Origin: Hahella chejuensis KCTC 2396 | GTDB lineage: Bacteria; Pseudomonadota; Gammaproteobacteria; Pseudomonadales; Oleiphilaceae | Reading direction: 5' to 3' | DNA length: 64,000 nt | Assembly: GCF_000012985.1 (NCBI RefSeq) | Contig: NC_007645.1 | Location: forward strand, 3,254,501-3,318,500 | Part shown: positions 54,752 through 64,000 of the stretch, one piece after another | How the letters are laid out: every line of letters begins with the position of its first letter | Position numbering within the stretch: position 1 is the first letter of the stretch | Notes under the pieces: generated by a model | What the model saw: only the letters and a program-made list of their open reading frames with translations | Database searches by the model: none | What the model was told of the DNA's origin: nothing | Program-made: the position numbers and the translations under genes

Positions 54752-54779
54752 AACGCCTGTCCATATCCGGACAGGCGTT
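54752..54779 (+). terminator. Hairpin terminator after katG
   Basis: AACGCCTGTCC (54752-54762) pairs with GGACAGGCGTT (54769-54779) around a 6-base loop, 24 bp past the katG stop. Only a weak T-stretch (GTTCGTT) follows. Confidence 0.7.
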
Positions 54780-54801
54780 GTTCGTTACGGAATAACCGGC
54801 G

Positions 54802-54885
54802 TCAGTCGCCTGCTTCCAGACGTTTCTCCATCCAGACAATGGCGGCGCGACAATTCCATAAACGCTCCTTGTCCTGCCGACTCAT
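54802..54885 (-). CDS. Possible 27-residue small protein
   Basis: An ATG at 54885 with GGAG eight bases upstream opens MSRQDKERLWNCRAAIVWMEKRLEAGD, then stops. The sequence is amphipathic and helical. An in-frame extension to 54993 lacks a ribosome-binding site. It is convergent with katG. The evidence is a good Shine-Dalgarno sequence and a compact frame only. Confidence 0.35.
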   Translation of the reverse strand: MSRQDKERLWNCRAAIVWMEKRLEAGD

Positions 54886-55141
54886 AACTTGATCTCCGCC
54901 TGTTAGCTCTCCTGGGAGCGTTGCTACTTGATTCATTATTGCATGGGCGTTCGTCGAGAATAGTGTTCCGACTGCTTCACAGAATGCGGACAAACCTCAT
55001 CAACTTCCACATAAGAGGCGTCCCGGTTGCATCTATAATTGTCCCCACCGGGTGAAGATTTGTCGTTATAAACATGGTAATATCAGTGCCCTGTTTATAA
55101 TATGTATGACGCGACGATGTTAGGGCTTATATATCCAGAAT

Positions 55142-55453
55142 ATGACTTACACGATCGAATACCTGGGCGCCGATACAGACAAACAGACCGCCATCGCGGC
55201 GGTCGAGCTGGCGTTGCTGCGCCATGGCGATTGGGGGAGTTACGGCGACTTCGCCAAACCCATAGAACAGTTATTAAACGAATACAAAATCACCATTGAA
55301 GAGCTGCCCGAGACTTTCTCCGTCTTATTTATTTCCCCTGCGCCACAGAGCGGTTTTGAAGTCTCTTTTTCAGTATTAAAGGCGGATTTATCCATTGATA
55401 AACACAGCGTCGTAATTGGCGTTGATTGCCCTCCGCCGGAAATTGGCGAATAA
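55142..55453 (+). CDS. Hypothetical protein
   Basis: A 103-residue soluble acidic protein: MTYTIEYLGADTDKQTAIAAVELALLRHGDWGSYGDFAKPIEQLLNEYKITIEELPETFSVLFISPAPQSGFEVSFSVLKADLSIDKHSVVIGVDCPPPEIGE. No motif, signal peptide or membrane span is seen. The ribosome-binding site is weak. It lies directly before a transporter fragment, so it may have arrived by the same rearrangement. I cannot assign a function. Confidence 0.5.
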   Translation: MTYTIEYLGADTDKQTAIAAVELALLRHGDWGSYGDFAKPIEQLLNEYKITIEELPETFSVLFISPAPQSGFEVSFSVLKADLSIDKHSVVIGVDCPPPEIGE

Positions 55454-55479
55454 GCTCTTTTAATACGCCCGTCTGCAAA

Positions 55480-55866
55480 GTGGCTGATTTATTCAGCGAA
55501 GAATTGGTCTATTTTTATACATCTGATACGCATGTTGCGGATTTGGCGTTTGCAGTCTTTCCCCTTATGCTGGCCGCCTGCTTGTTTGACGGCGTGCAGG
55601 CGTCGGCGGGAATTGTACTGACCGCTTTCAAAGACACGTTTTTTTCATTCGTATCACTACTTATATCTTATTTCGGAATCTGCATCCCCATGGTATTAGT
55701 ATGGGGTAACGTTCAGGGTGAGGGGATCGTCTACGATCTGTTTTTCTCCATGACGGTAGGCTTGTTTATTTTATGCATTTTGCAGGTTGCGCGTTTACAT
55801 TACGTCTCAACCTATGGGCGGAATACTCTTATAGCTAACCGGCCTAAACAGAGTCGCGCTGTATAG
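55480..55866 (+). pseudogene. C-terminal fragment of a MATE-family efflux transporter
   Basis: From 55480 the frame reads VADLFSEELVYFYTSDTHVADLAFAVFPLMLAACLFDGVQASAGIVLTAFKDTFFSFVSLLISYFGICIPMVLVWG…GLFILCILQVARLHYVS. This matches the last three to four membrane helices of MATE exporters (FTxDxxVxxLAxxxLxxxAxxxxFDGxQxxxxGxLRGxKDT…ISYWxxGxPxGYxL). A full protein is about 450 residues; only about 125 remain and no plausible start is present. The remaining frame is open to its natural stop, so the loss may be recent. Confidence 0.7.
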
Positions 55867-55991
55867 CCTACTCTTATCGATCAAACCCACCCTGTAGAAG
55901 AAGAGTTTTTTGACAATTGGCGTCGTTGTGAACAGCGGTAAGTTGTTCCCGCCTTTAATACAACTTATATAAAATAAGTGTGGTTTTCAGG

Positions 55992-55997
55992 TATAAT
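55992..55997 (+). promoter_or_regulatory. Candidate -10 box for icd
   Basis: TATAAT lies 105 bp before the isocitrate dehydrogenase start. No good -35 is seen at the usual spacing. A long leader between it and the AGGGGG ribosome-binding site is possible. Confidence 0.35.
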
Positions 55998-56093
55998 GCG
56001 GCGCCAAAAATTTACACTGCCTTTTGTGTATAAAAAAGCGGCGGCCAAAAGCTGTTCGTTTTTCCACACTGGGTGACCTTGCCACAAACCTAG

Positions 56094-58322
<2,229 letters not shown>

Positions 58323-58400
58323 GCAACTTTCGGCGCGACGTTACTTCTGTGAGTTGTTAGTGATGTGAATCGTAAGTAATGTCCGCCGAACAGGCTTAAG

Positions 58401-58430
58401 AAAAAGGGAGCAATCGTTGCTCCCTTTTTT
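58401..58430 (+). terminator. Strong intrinsic terminator after icd
   Basis: AAAAAGGGAGCAA (58401-58413) and its complement (58417-58429) form a stem with loop TCG and end in a T-run. The A/T-symmetrical stem would also work leftwards for the convergent efflux operon, although that operon's stop at 58484 is 54 bp away. Confidence 0.9.
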
Positions 58431-58483
58431 GTTATGGCTATTTGCTTAAATCACGTTCACGCAAGCCCGTAAAACTTCCCAAC

Positions 58484-59518
58484 TCAATGACTAAACCGCG
58501 TCGCCGCAAACTGGTTCAGCACGCGATGCACCAGGTAGGTGGCGAGTAGCGTCACTACGATGGCGAAGAAGATGCTGCTGATTCGGTAGAGCCCGCTGAA
58601 AACCAGGTCGCTGGTGGGGGAGAGATACTGGCCGAACAGGATGCCCAGGGTGGTCAGGCCGCCGAATCCCGCCCCGGAGCCGCTGGACTCTTTGACATGC
58701 AGATAGCTAAAGAACAACGCGCCGATCCACAGTAGCGGGATGACTAACAGCAACACGCCAGTCCAATCATACAGAATCACCTGACACAGCAAGCCAAAGG
58801 CGACGCCCAGCAGTGTTCCCATGGCCCGTTTGCGGGCGTAGCCCAAGGCGCCGTTCCAGTGCATGGGGAACAACAGCAATAAGGTGGTGGCCTGAGCGGA
58901 CATGGAGTCATTCAGATCGAAAATCTGAAACACCAGAAACGACAGGGTCGCCAACGTGGCGCCCATCAACGCTTCATGGCGCATGCGATGAGATCCTTTT
59001 GGCTCCGCCGGTGGTGGGGGAGGCTGGCGAGGGGAGGCGTCGGGTATTAAAAAGGTGGCCAGATAGGCAATCAGCACGGATAAAAGCCCCGCCAGGATAT
59101 TGCTGATCACCAGATCATTCAGGTCCACGCCAGGATAGCTGGCGAAGTGCAGCATGATGCTCAGGCTAAGCACGCTATTCGCGCCGAACAGAAACAAAGG
59201 GCCTTTCGACATGCAGGCGAATTTGTAGAGAAACAACCCGAAAGCGATCAGCGTCATGATTCCGGGATGCGCGCCGAATAAGCCGCTCAGCAGAGCGACT
59301 TCGAGCCCGCAGATCACTGATGACGCCACCAGTTGGCGCGCCAGATGCGCGTTCATCACCGGCGCCAGGCCAAGCAGCAACACCGGCGTGACAGTAAAAA
59401 ACACGCCATAGTTCCAGCCAAACAACTTACTGATGGTGAACCCCAACACCGCGCCAGTGGCGATGCGCAGGCTCTGGCGCAAGTCATTCTCGGAGAGTGG
59501 ATGATCCCATAATCGCAT
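58484..59518 (-). CDS. DUF2955/FUSC-like inner-membrane protein, AaeB-type efflux component
   Basis: A 344-residue membrane protein with two blocks of about five hydrophobic helices (LRIATGAVLGFTISKLFGWNYGVFFTVTPVLLLGLAPVM… and ALMGATLATLSFLVFQIFDLNDSMSAQATTLLLLFPMH…) separated by a Pro-rich cytoplasmic loop (SPRQPPPPPAEPKG). This architecture is that of DUF2955 proteins, which are relatives of the fusaric-acid/aromatic-acid exporters. It lies 12 bp after the HlyD-type adaptor and is the last gene of a marR-hlyD-DUF2955 operon. It probably forms an export pump for aromatic acids or similar compounds. The substrate is not shown. Confidence 0.82.
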   Translation of the reverse strand: MRLWDHPLSENDLRQSLRIATGAVLGFTISKLFGWNYGVFFTVTPVLLLGLAPVMNAHLARQLVASSVICGLEVALLSGLFGAHPGIMTLIAFGLFLYKFACMSKGPLFLFGANSVLSLSIMLHFASYPGVDLNDLVISNILAGLLSVLIAYLATFLIPDASPRQPPPPPAEPKGSHRMRHEALMGATLATLSFLVFQIFDLNDSMSAQATTLLLLFPMHWNGALGYARKRAMGTLLGVAFGLLCQVILYDWTGVLLLVIPLLWIGALFFSYLHVKESSGSGAGFGGLTTLGILFGQYLSPTSDLVFSGLYRISSIFFAIVVTLLATYLVHRVLNQFAATRFSH

Positions 59519-59530
59519 AACAGCGCCTGC

Positions 59531-60586
59531 TTAGTAGATGTAGTGCAACAAGCTGAGGAAACGAATCTGCGCCTTGGCGAAGGTGGAGAAAATCGCTCCA
59601 TCCGGCAGCAGTTGCACCGTGGCCCGTGCGCCGGACGGCAGATGTTGCGCGTCGGCGTCCAGTTGCAGATGCAGGCGCATACGCTGCGCGTCGCGCACCC
59701 AGCGGTTGGATTGCGTGGGCGTCGCCAGACGACCGTCCGCATCGAACTGGCCGGCGCTGACGCCCGCGTCGAGACTGGTGAGGTGAGCCTGAAATACCTG
59801 TCCAGGTTTGCCGTCAAAGGCGACCAGCGCTTCATTATTCAAGTCAAAGTTGCGCAGACTTTTTTCGCGAAAGTCAGCGATGACGTCCAGATTGTCGGAA
59901 ACCAGCGCCACCAGGGGCGACCCGGCGACGGCATAGGCTCCCGCCTCAAGCTGCAGGTTGGTGATGACGCCGTCTTCCTCCGCCTTGATCCGGGTGTAAG
60001 AGAGGTTCAATTGCGCCTGCTTCAACTGGGTTTCCGCGGTGCGAATGGTCAGATTGGCGTCGCTCAGTTCGCCCCGGCTGACTTCCAGTTCCTTCAGATG
60101 CGCCTTCATCGACGCCAATTTCGCCTGCGCTGTCGTCGCGTTGCTTTCCGCCGTATCCAGCTGTTGCTGAGACACTACATTGCGCTGGAACAAGGTTTTC
60201 AGGCGCAGGGCCTCGCGATTTTTCTGGCTTAAAGTCGCCGCGGCGGCATCCACATCCGCCCTGGCGGCGGCGATGGACGCATCCAGTTGCGTGTTGTTCT
60301 GTTTGACCCGCTCCAGATTCAACTGCGCCTGCTCCAGGGCGATTTTGAACGGCTCAGGGTCAATGTCGAAAAGAATATCGCCTTTGTGGACGGGTTGATT
60401 GTTCTCTACATGCACCGCGGTGATCGGACCGCTGATGCGGGGAGACACTTTGGTGACGATACGCGTCGCCATGGCCTGGGGCGTCAACGGCATGGCGATG
60501 TCAGCGATGAGAAAGTAAGCGAAAACAAGAACGAATACGATGCAGGAGTATTTTATCCACTGCGCGAATTTTTGATCGGGGGTCAT
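59531..60586 (-). CDS. HlyD-family membrane-fusion (adaptor) protein
   Basis: A 351-residue periplasmic adaptor. One N-terminal membrane helix (IKYSCIVFVLVFAYFLIADIAM) is followed by the biotinyl-lipoyl half-motif ISGPITAVHVENNQPVHKGDILFDIDPEPF. A long coiled-coil hairpin at residues about 80-195 (LEQAQLNLERVKQNNTQLDASIAAARADVDAAAATL…LKQAQLNL) leads to the second lipoyl half SYTRIKAEEDGVITNLQLEAGAYAVAG and a beta-barrel domain. It belongs with the DUF2955 membrane protein 12 bp downstream, as AaeA does with AaeB. MarR is encoded 27 bp upstream on the same strand. Confidence 0.9.
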   Translation of the reverse strand: MTPDQKFAQWIKYSCIVFVLVFAYFLIADIAMPLTPQAMATRIVTKVSPRISGPITAVHVENNQPVHKGDILFDIDPEPFKIALEQAQLNLERVKQNNTQLDASIAAARADVDAAAATLSQKNREALRLKTLFQRNVVSQQQLDTAESNATTAQAKLASMKAHLKELEVSRGELSDANLTIRTAETQLKQAQLNLSYTRIKAEEDGVITNLQLEAGAYAVAGSPLVALVSDNLDVIADFREKSLRNFDLNNEALVAFDGKPGQVFQAHLTSLDAGVSAGQFDADGRLATPTQSNRWVRDAQRMRLHLQLDADAQHLPSGARATVQLLPDGAIFSTFAKAQIRFLSLLHYIY

Positions 60587-60613
60587 ACACTCTTACTTCT
60601 TTCAATAAAAGGA

Positions 60614-61069
60614 CTACGGATTCTCAAACTCAAGGGCATTGAGAGCGATTTGCTCCAGCATGGCGCCGAGTTTTTTCTGGTCGTTTTCATCTATGTGATT
60701 CAGCAAGCGCCGACGCACTTTGAGTATGTGGGCTTCCATTTGCGCGATCAGTGATTTGCCTGCATCCGTCAGGCTTACGATGCGCGCCCGCTTGTCGTGG
60801 GCGCAGCTGTGCCGCTTGATGAGCGATTGTTCTTCCAGCTGTTTCAATGTGCGCATCAGCGACGCCAACTCGATTTCCAGCGCCTCCGCCAACTGTTTCT
60901 GGCTGAGGTTGTCCCCCAGACGCTGCAGCTTCAATAACGCGGTCCAGCGCGGATAAGTCAGACCCAGCGGGGCCAGTTCCCGGTCAGCGGTCATTTTCCA
61001 GAGTCGGGAAACGCGGCCAAGCTGCTCCGCAAGGGAAAGATCTTTGAAGGTATTGGAAGGGGGATTCAT
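60614..61069 (-). CDS. MarR-family regulator of the efflux operon
   Basis: A 151-residue winged-helix protein. LAEQLGRVSRLWKMTADRELAPLGLTYPRWTALLKLQRLGDNLSQKQLAEALEIELASLMRTLKQLEEQSLIKRHSCAHDKRARIVSLTDAGKSLI includes the recognition helix and the wing with the D-x-R-A/S-x-x-V-x-LT motif of MarR. It is the first gene of a three-gene operon with an HlyD adaptor and a DUF2955 pump component. Two palindromic boxes lie just upstream (61089-61127), consistent with autorepression relieved by a pump substrate. Confidence 0.92.
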   Translation of the reverse strand: MNPPSNTFKDLSLAEQLGRVSRLWKMTADRELAPLGLTYPRWTALLKLQRLGDNLSQKQLAEALEIELASLMRTLKQLEEQSLIKRHSCAHDKRARIVSLTDAGKSLIAQMEAHILKVRRRLLNHIDENDQKKLGAMLEQIALNALEFENP

Positions 61070-61088
61070 GACGAGACGCTCAATTTAG

Positions 61089-61127
61089 TTAGCATGCTAA
61101 ACAATGTAATATGCTTAGCAAGCTAAG
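61089..61127. promoter_or_regulatory. Two MarR-type operator boxes
   Basis: TTAGCATGCTAA (61089-61100) is a perfect 12-bp palindrome. CTTAGC-AA-GCTAAG (61114-61127) is a second box with 6-bp arms. Their centres are about 26 bp apart and the first lies 20 bp from the MarR start. The shared TTAGC-N2-GCTAA pattern suggests two dimers of the adjacent regulator. Confidence 0.75.
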
Positions 61128-61313
61128 TAAATGCGAGAGGCAAAGGAATCAGGTAGGGAGATGTACGCAGTAAGAGGATTTGGGGAGAAGTTACCGTACT
61201 CGTATAAAACGTAACAATTTGTATCGGGCGTGACGGGAAGCGCTTCAGAAAGCTCGCTACCTGTATTGATAATTCTTATCAAACACATCAACAGCAAGAA
61301 AAAGGAAAACAAT

Positions 61314-61859
61314 ATGGAAGTCTATTTGATTGGACATGGCGGCTGGCTGGAAGAAGATGGTTACTTCGATATGCCGAGAAACGTGGTGCTCCATTTTTAC
61401 TGTCCTCACACCAAAAAGTTCGACAGTAGTTGGGAGAGTGCGGTCAGATCCGGACAGGCTGTCGCTCACCCGGACTTCAGCCATGAAAGAGGTCCGCAAC
61501 GCTGCCGTAACTACCGCTTGGCGCACCCTGGCGGCATCAAATCGAAAGTCGGCTACGACTCCCTGCATCCCCTGATTCCCCCGCACTATATTGGCGCCAA
61601 CTTGCGTGATCAGTTGAACTGCGCCGTTAAGGATCGCGTCACCCACTGGTACGTACACCTTAAAGATATCCTGAATTCCATCAGGCCCAACGGCGCTGTC
61701 TGTCATGTGCATTGGCTCGCCTGCCGCGACGACCTGAAAGGCATCGCATCGGACTTTGAAAGAGAAGCTCAGGGAATGTATGGCGGCATATACGGCGGTG
61801 AACCGAAAAAAGCCGTTGGCAAGCTGAACATGAAAGATTTCCAGCTAAAATTCAGATAA
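61314..61859 (+). CDS. Hypothetical protein, possible Stv-like putative adhesin domain
   Basis: The ATG at 61314 with AAGGA seven bases upstream gives a 181-residue protein; an in-frame codon at 61230 is less likely. The opening MEVYLIGHGGWLEEDGYFDMPRNVVLHFYCPHTKKFDSSW resembles the N-terminus of the 'putative adhesin Stv' group (I-GHGG, then P-N-x-x-x-x-FY), proteins often associated with toxin and effector loci. A second conserved-looking block is NGAVCHVHWLACRDDLKGIASDFEREAQGMYGGIYGG. No signal peptide is present. The family call is tentative, and the function is unknown even if it is right. Confidence 0.55.
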   Translation: MEVYLIGHGGWLEEDGYFDMPRNVVLHFYCPHTKKFDSSWESAVRSGQAVAHPDFSHERGPQRCRNYRLAHPGGIKSKVGYDSLHPLIPPHYIGANLRDQLNCAVKDRVTHWYVHLKDILNSIRPNGAVCHVHWLACRDDLKGIASDFEREAQGMYGGIYGGEPKKAVGKLNMKDFQLKFR

Positions 61860-61868
61860 GACATCGAT

Positions 61869-61938
61869 CGCCGGCAAGACTGCTTTCCGGGGAGCATTCC
61901 TCGCTCCCTGGACTTAGGTGGTTAGCCGGCGTTTTTTT
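61869..61938 (+). terminator. Two-stem terminator
   Basis: Outer arms CGCCGGC (61869-61875) and GCCGGCG (61925-61931) enclose a smaller GGAGC/GCTCC hairpin (61891-61907) and are followed by seven T residues. It begins 10 bp past the stop at 61859. Confidence 0.75.
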
Positions 61939-62147
61939 CGATTTGATACGCCTTAGTTCATCCTCCTCCGCAGCCCGTCATCTCCTCACAACAGCTTTTA
62001 GTTTCTTGCATAAACAGCTGATAAATTTAAGGTTGTCGCGAATTTAACGCATCCGTTACACTGGCTTGAATTTTCCCTATATCCCTGCGCTAAGCGTGAT
62101 AGCCAAAGGCTTGGTCTATGTCGGGATACCAGACAAGGACTTATGAG

Positions 62148-62975
62148 ATGCTGTCAGAACAACAAAAAGCCCAGTATGCAAAGGATGGTTATCTATTGTT
62201 GCCGGATTTGGTGACGCAGCCGGAGCGTGAGGCGTTAATCGCACGCGCCTACGCCATCATCGAAGAAGATAATCTGGAACAAGCCGCGCGTTTTTCCACC
62301 ATTGATCGCGCTCAGGTCAATAACGCGTATTTTCTCGGCTCCGCTGAAACGATTCGCTGCTTTTTCGAAGAGGAAGCCTTCAGCCCAGAAGGTGAGTTGC
62401 TGCAGCCGCGGGCCCAGTCCATCAACAAAATCGGTCACGCGCTGCATGATCTGGACCCGGTCTTTAAACGCTTCGCGCAGCGCCGCGAGTTCGGCGATAT
62501 CGCCCGAGATTTGGGGCAATCACACCCCTCGCTGTATCAGACCATGGTGATTTTCAAGCAACCGCGCATCGGTGGGGAGGTCACCTGGCACCAGGACGCC
62601 ACTTTTTTCTATACCGAACCGGCCAGCGTTATTACTTACTGGTTCGCTCTGGAAGACGCCACCTTGCAAAACGGCTGTCTCTGGCTGGAGCCCGGTGGTC
62701 ATCAAGGCCCCTTGCGCGAACGCTATTTGTGCGAACAGGGCGATCTAAGCATGCGACCTCTGAGCGACCAACCCTGGCCAACTAAAAGTGGAACCCCTAT
62801 GCCCGTCAAGGCTGGCAGTCTCCTGGTATTCCATGGTCACCTGCCACACTACAGCGCCCCCAACCGCTCCGACAAATCCCGCATCGCCCTGACGTTTCAT
62901 GTGGTCGATGGGGCTTGTGAGTATGCGCCGGAAAATTGGTTGCAGCGGGGAAGCTTGGGGAGCTTTTCATTGTGA
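62148..62975 (+). CDS. Phytanoyl-CoA dioxygenase (PhyH)-family Fe(II)/2-oxoglutarate oxygenase
   Basis: The ATG at 62148 has AAGGA eight bases upstream and gives 275 residues beginning MLSEQQKAQYAKDGYLLLPDLVTQPEREAL, the usual PhyH start; an in-frame ATG at 62118 is less likely. Iron ligands are His148-x-Asp150 in VTWHQDATFF and His234 in HLPHYSAPNRSDKSRIALTFH, with Arg245 positioned for 2-oxoglutarate. It resembles bacterial and animal PHYHD1-like proteins. The substrate is unknown. Neighbours give no clue. Confidence 0.88.
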   Translation: MLSEQQKAQYAKDGYLLLPDLVTQPEREALIARAYAIIEEDNLEQAARFSTIDRAQVNNAYFLGSAETIRCFFEEEAFSPEGELLQPRAQSINKIGHALHDLDPVFKRFAQRREFGDIARDLGQSHPSLYQTMVIFKQPRIGGEVTWHQDATFFYTEPASVITYWFALEDATLQNGCLWLEPGGHQGPLRERYLCEQGDLSMRPLSDQPWPTKSGTPMPVKAGSLLVFHGHLPHYSAPNRSDKSRIALTFHVVDGACEYAPENWLQRGSLGSFSL

Positions 62976-63130
62976 GGGTGGGGGGGAGCTATAAAGTTCT
63001 GCGTGAAGATTTCTAAACCCTATACTGTATGCAACAGTCCTGGCCCGAGAAAATGTTACTCATTTATACAGCCGCCAAGGGCTGATCACCGTCGTTTTAT
63101 AGATGTATTGTCGATATGAGGGACAAGCCC

Positions 63131-64000
63131 ATGTCTGGTCAGGACGCGTCGCCGCTCAAGATCCACGCAACCATAGTCGAAAAGATCAATTTTGCCTGCC
63201 ATCAGAGCGCTTATGCCGTGTTGCGCGAGTTAAAGATCGAGAATTCGAGCGCTGATGATCTCCATGACCTGGTCGTCACACTGGAGGCCGCGCCGGCGTT
63301 CCTTAGAACGAAAACGTGGACGATAGACAGTCTCTCCGCAGACGGACAAATCGTGATAAAGGATCGTGACTTGGAGTTGGACGGCGGCTTTTTATTTGGT
63401 TTGGCTGAGTCTATGCGTGGAAGCCTCAATATTCGCGTCAACCGTGCAGATGAGCTTCTTGCAGAGCAGGCGGTTGACGTTGAGCTACTGGCCTCCAATG
63501 AATGGGGCGGCGTCAGCTTTATGCCCGAGCTTTTGGCCGCTTTTTGTACGCCCAATGACCCCGCTGTCGACCGCCTGTTGGGACAGGCCGGCAAAGTGCT
63601 GCGAACGGCGGGCAAGCCGGACGCCATTGACGGCTATCACGCTAAAAGCCGGGAGCGGGTATGGCTGATCGCCTCCGCGATCTACTCCGCCATGGTCAAA
63701 TTACAAGTAGGGTATGCGCTGCCACCCGCCAGCTTTGAGCGCAACGGTCAAAAAATTCGACTGCCGAATCAGATTGAAGCCAACAAGGTCGCCACCTGTC
63801 TGGACACAACGTTGCTGTTCGCCGCGGCGTTTGAGCAGGCCGGGCTTAACCCCATACTGGTGTTAACGGAAGGGCATGCCCTGGTCGGACTCTGGCTGCA
63901 GCCTGAAGATCTCTCAAGCGTCCTGGTGTATGAAGCAGAGGTTTTTCGCCAGCGTATCCCGCTGAAAGAGCTTATTCTGATAGAAACCACGTTAGTGACG
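63131..64000 (+). CDS. N-terminus of a large DUF4011-type helicase protein, cut by right edge
   Basis: An ATG at 63131 preceded by GAGGGA opens 290 codons that reach the right edge without a stop. The segments NEWGGVSFMPELLAAFCTPNDPAVDRLL, DGYHAKSRERVWLIASAIYSAMVKLQVGYALPPASFERNGQKIRLPNQI and ATCLDTTLLFAAAFEQAGLNPILVLTEGHALVGLWL match the N-terminal region of very large bacterial proteins that combine a transglutaminase-like segment and DUF4011 with a superfamily 1 helicase and often a Vsr-like nuclease. Cys223 and His249 fit the transglutaminase-like pair. Such proteins are common in defence islands. The helicase part would lie outside the window, so the full architecture is inferred. Confidence 0.72.
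   Translation, partial: MSGQDASPLKIHATIVEKINFACHQSAYAVLRELKIENSSADDLHDLVVTLEAAPAFLRTKTWTIDSLSADGQIVIKDRDLELDGGFLFGLAESMRGSLNIRVNRADELLAEQAVDVELLASNEWGGVSFMPELLAAFCTPNDPAVDRLLGQAGKVLRTAGKPDAIDGYHAKSRERVWLIASAIYSAMVKLQVGYALPPASFERNGQKIRLPNQIEANKVATCLDTTLLFAAAFEQAGLNPILVLTEGHALVGLWLQPEDLSSVLVYEAEVFRQRIPLKELILIETTLVT

Overview
The window looks like chromosome of a marine gammaproteobacterium. The mid-50s GC, PEP-CTERM exoproteins, tail-collar trio, giant DUF4347 adhesin and monomeric NADP-isocitrate dehydrogenase remind me of Hahella and its relatives. That assignment is inference from gene content, not a database match. I see no rRNA, tRNA or CRISPR array.

Region 1 (1-7.4 kb) is a trans-4-hydroxyproline catabolic cluster: an aldehyde dehydrogenase cut by the left edge, a DHDPS-family deaminase, a FAD D-amino-acid dehydrogenase, a proline-racemase-family epimerase and a GntR/FCD regulator. 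Two nearly identical 20-bp palindromes precede its transcription units. A ricin-lectin/pectate-lyase fusion lies inside the cluster.

Region 2 (7.4-16.7 kb) is an envelope and exoprotein regulatory island. Two PEP-CTERM proteins, each beside an AraC regulator, flank a CadC/ToxR-like membrane regulator, a free secreted copy of that regulator's sensor domain, an LSm-like secreted protein and a 38-residue membrane peptide. A 75-bp upstream element is shared by the peptide gene and one AraC gene. An M23-like secreted protein closes the island.

Region 3 (16.9-27 kb) is patchy. It holds a PP2C-Ser/Thr kinase fusion beside the stub of a formate/nitrite transporter, an AraC regulator divergent from a serine dehydratase, a REP-like array with a ~240-bp duplication, a DUF6210 gene pair, transposase and SnoaL-like remnants, and an ABC-F ATPase.

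Region 4 (27-46.4 kb) is three tandem tail-collar proteins, a sulfotransferase and a 16.5-kb adhesin gene. The adhesin has about fifteen 100-residue repeats and is broken by an apparent one-base deletion at 36602-36607. It ends in a GlyGly-CTERM-like anchor fused in frame to what looks like a signal peptide plus an outer-membrane beta-barrel.

Region 5 (46.4-64 kb) holds an IS3 remnant, a TetR/GST pair, a DNase I-fold (EEP) protein with a bipartite nuclear-localisation-like motif, an ArsR-AHSA1-PPOX group, KatG, monomeric IDH, a MarR-HlyD-DUF2955 efflux operon, a possible Stv-like protein, a PhyH dioxygenase and, cut by the right edge, the N-terminus of a DUF4011-type helicase of the kind common in defence islands. 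A 47-bp stem-loop repeat occurs three times (11.0, 26.8 and 49.1 kb) and ties the window together as a dispersed small element.
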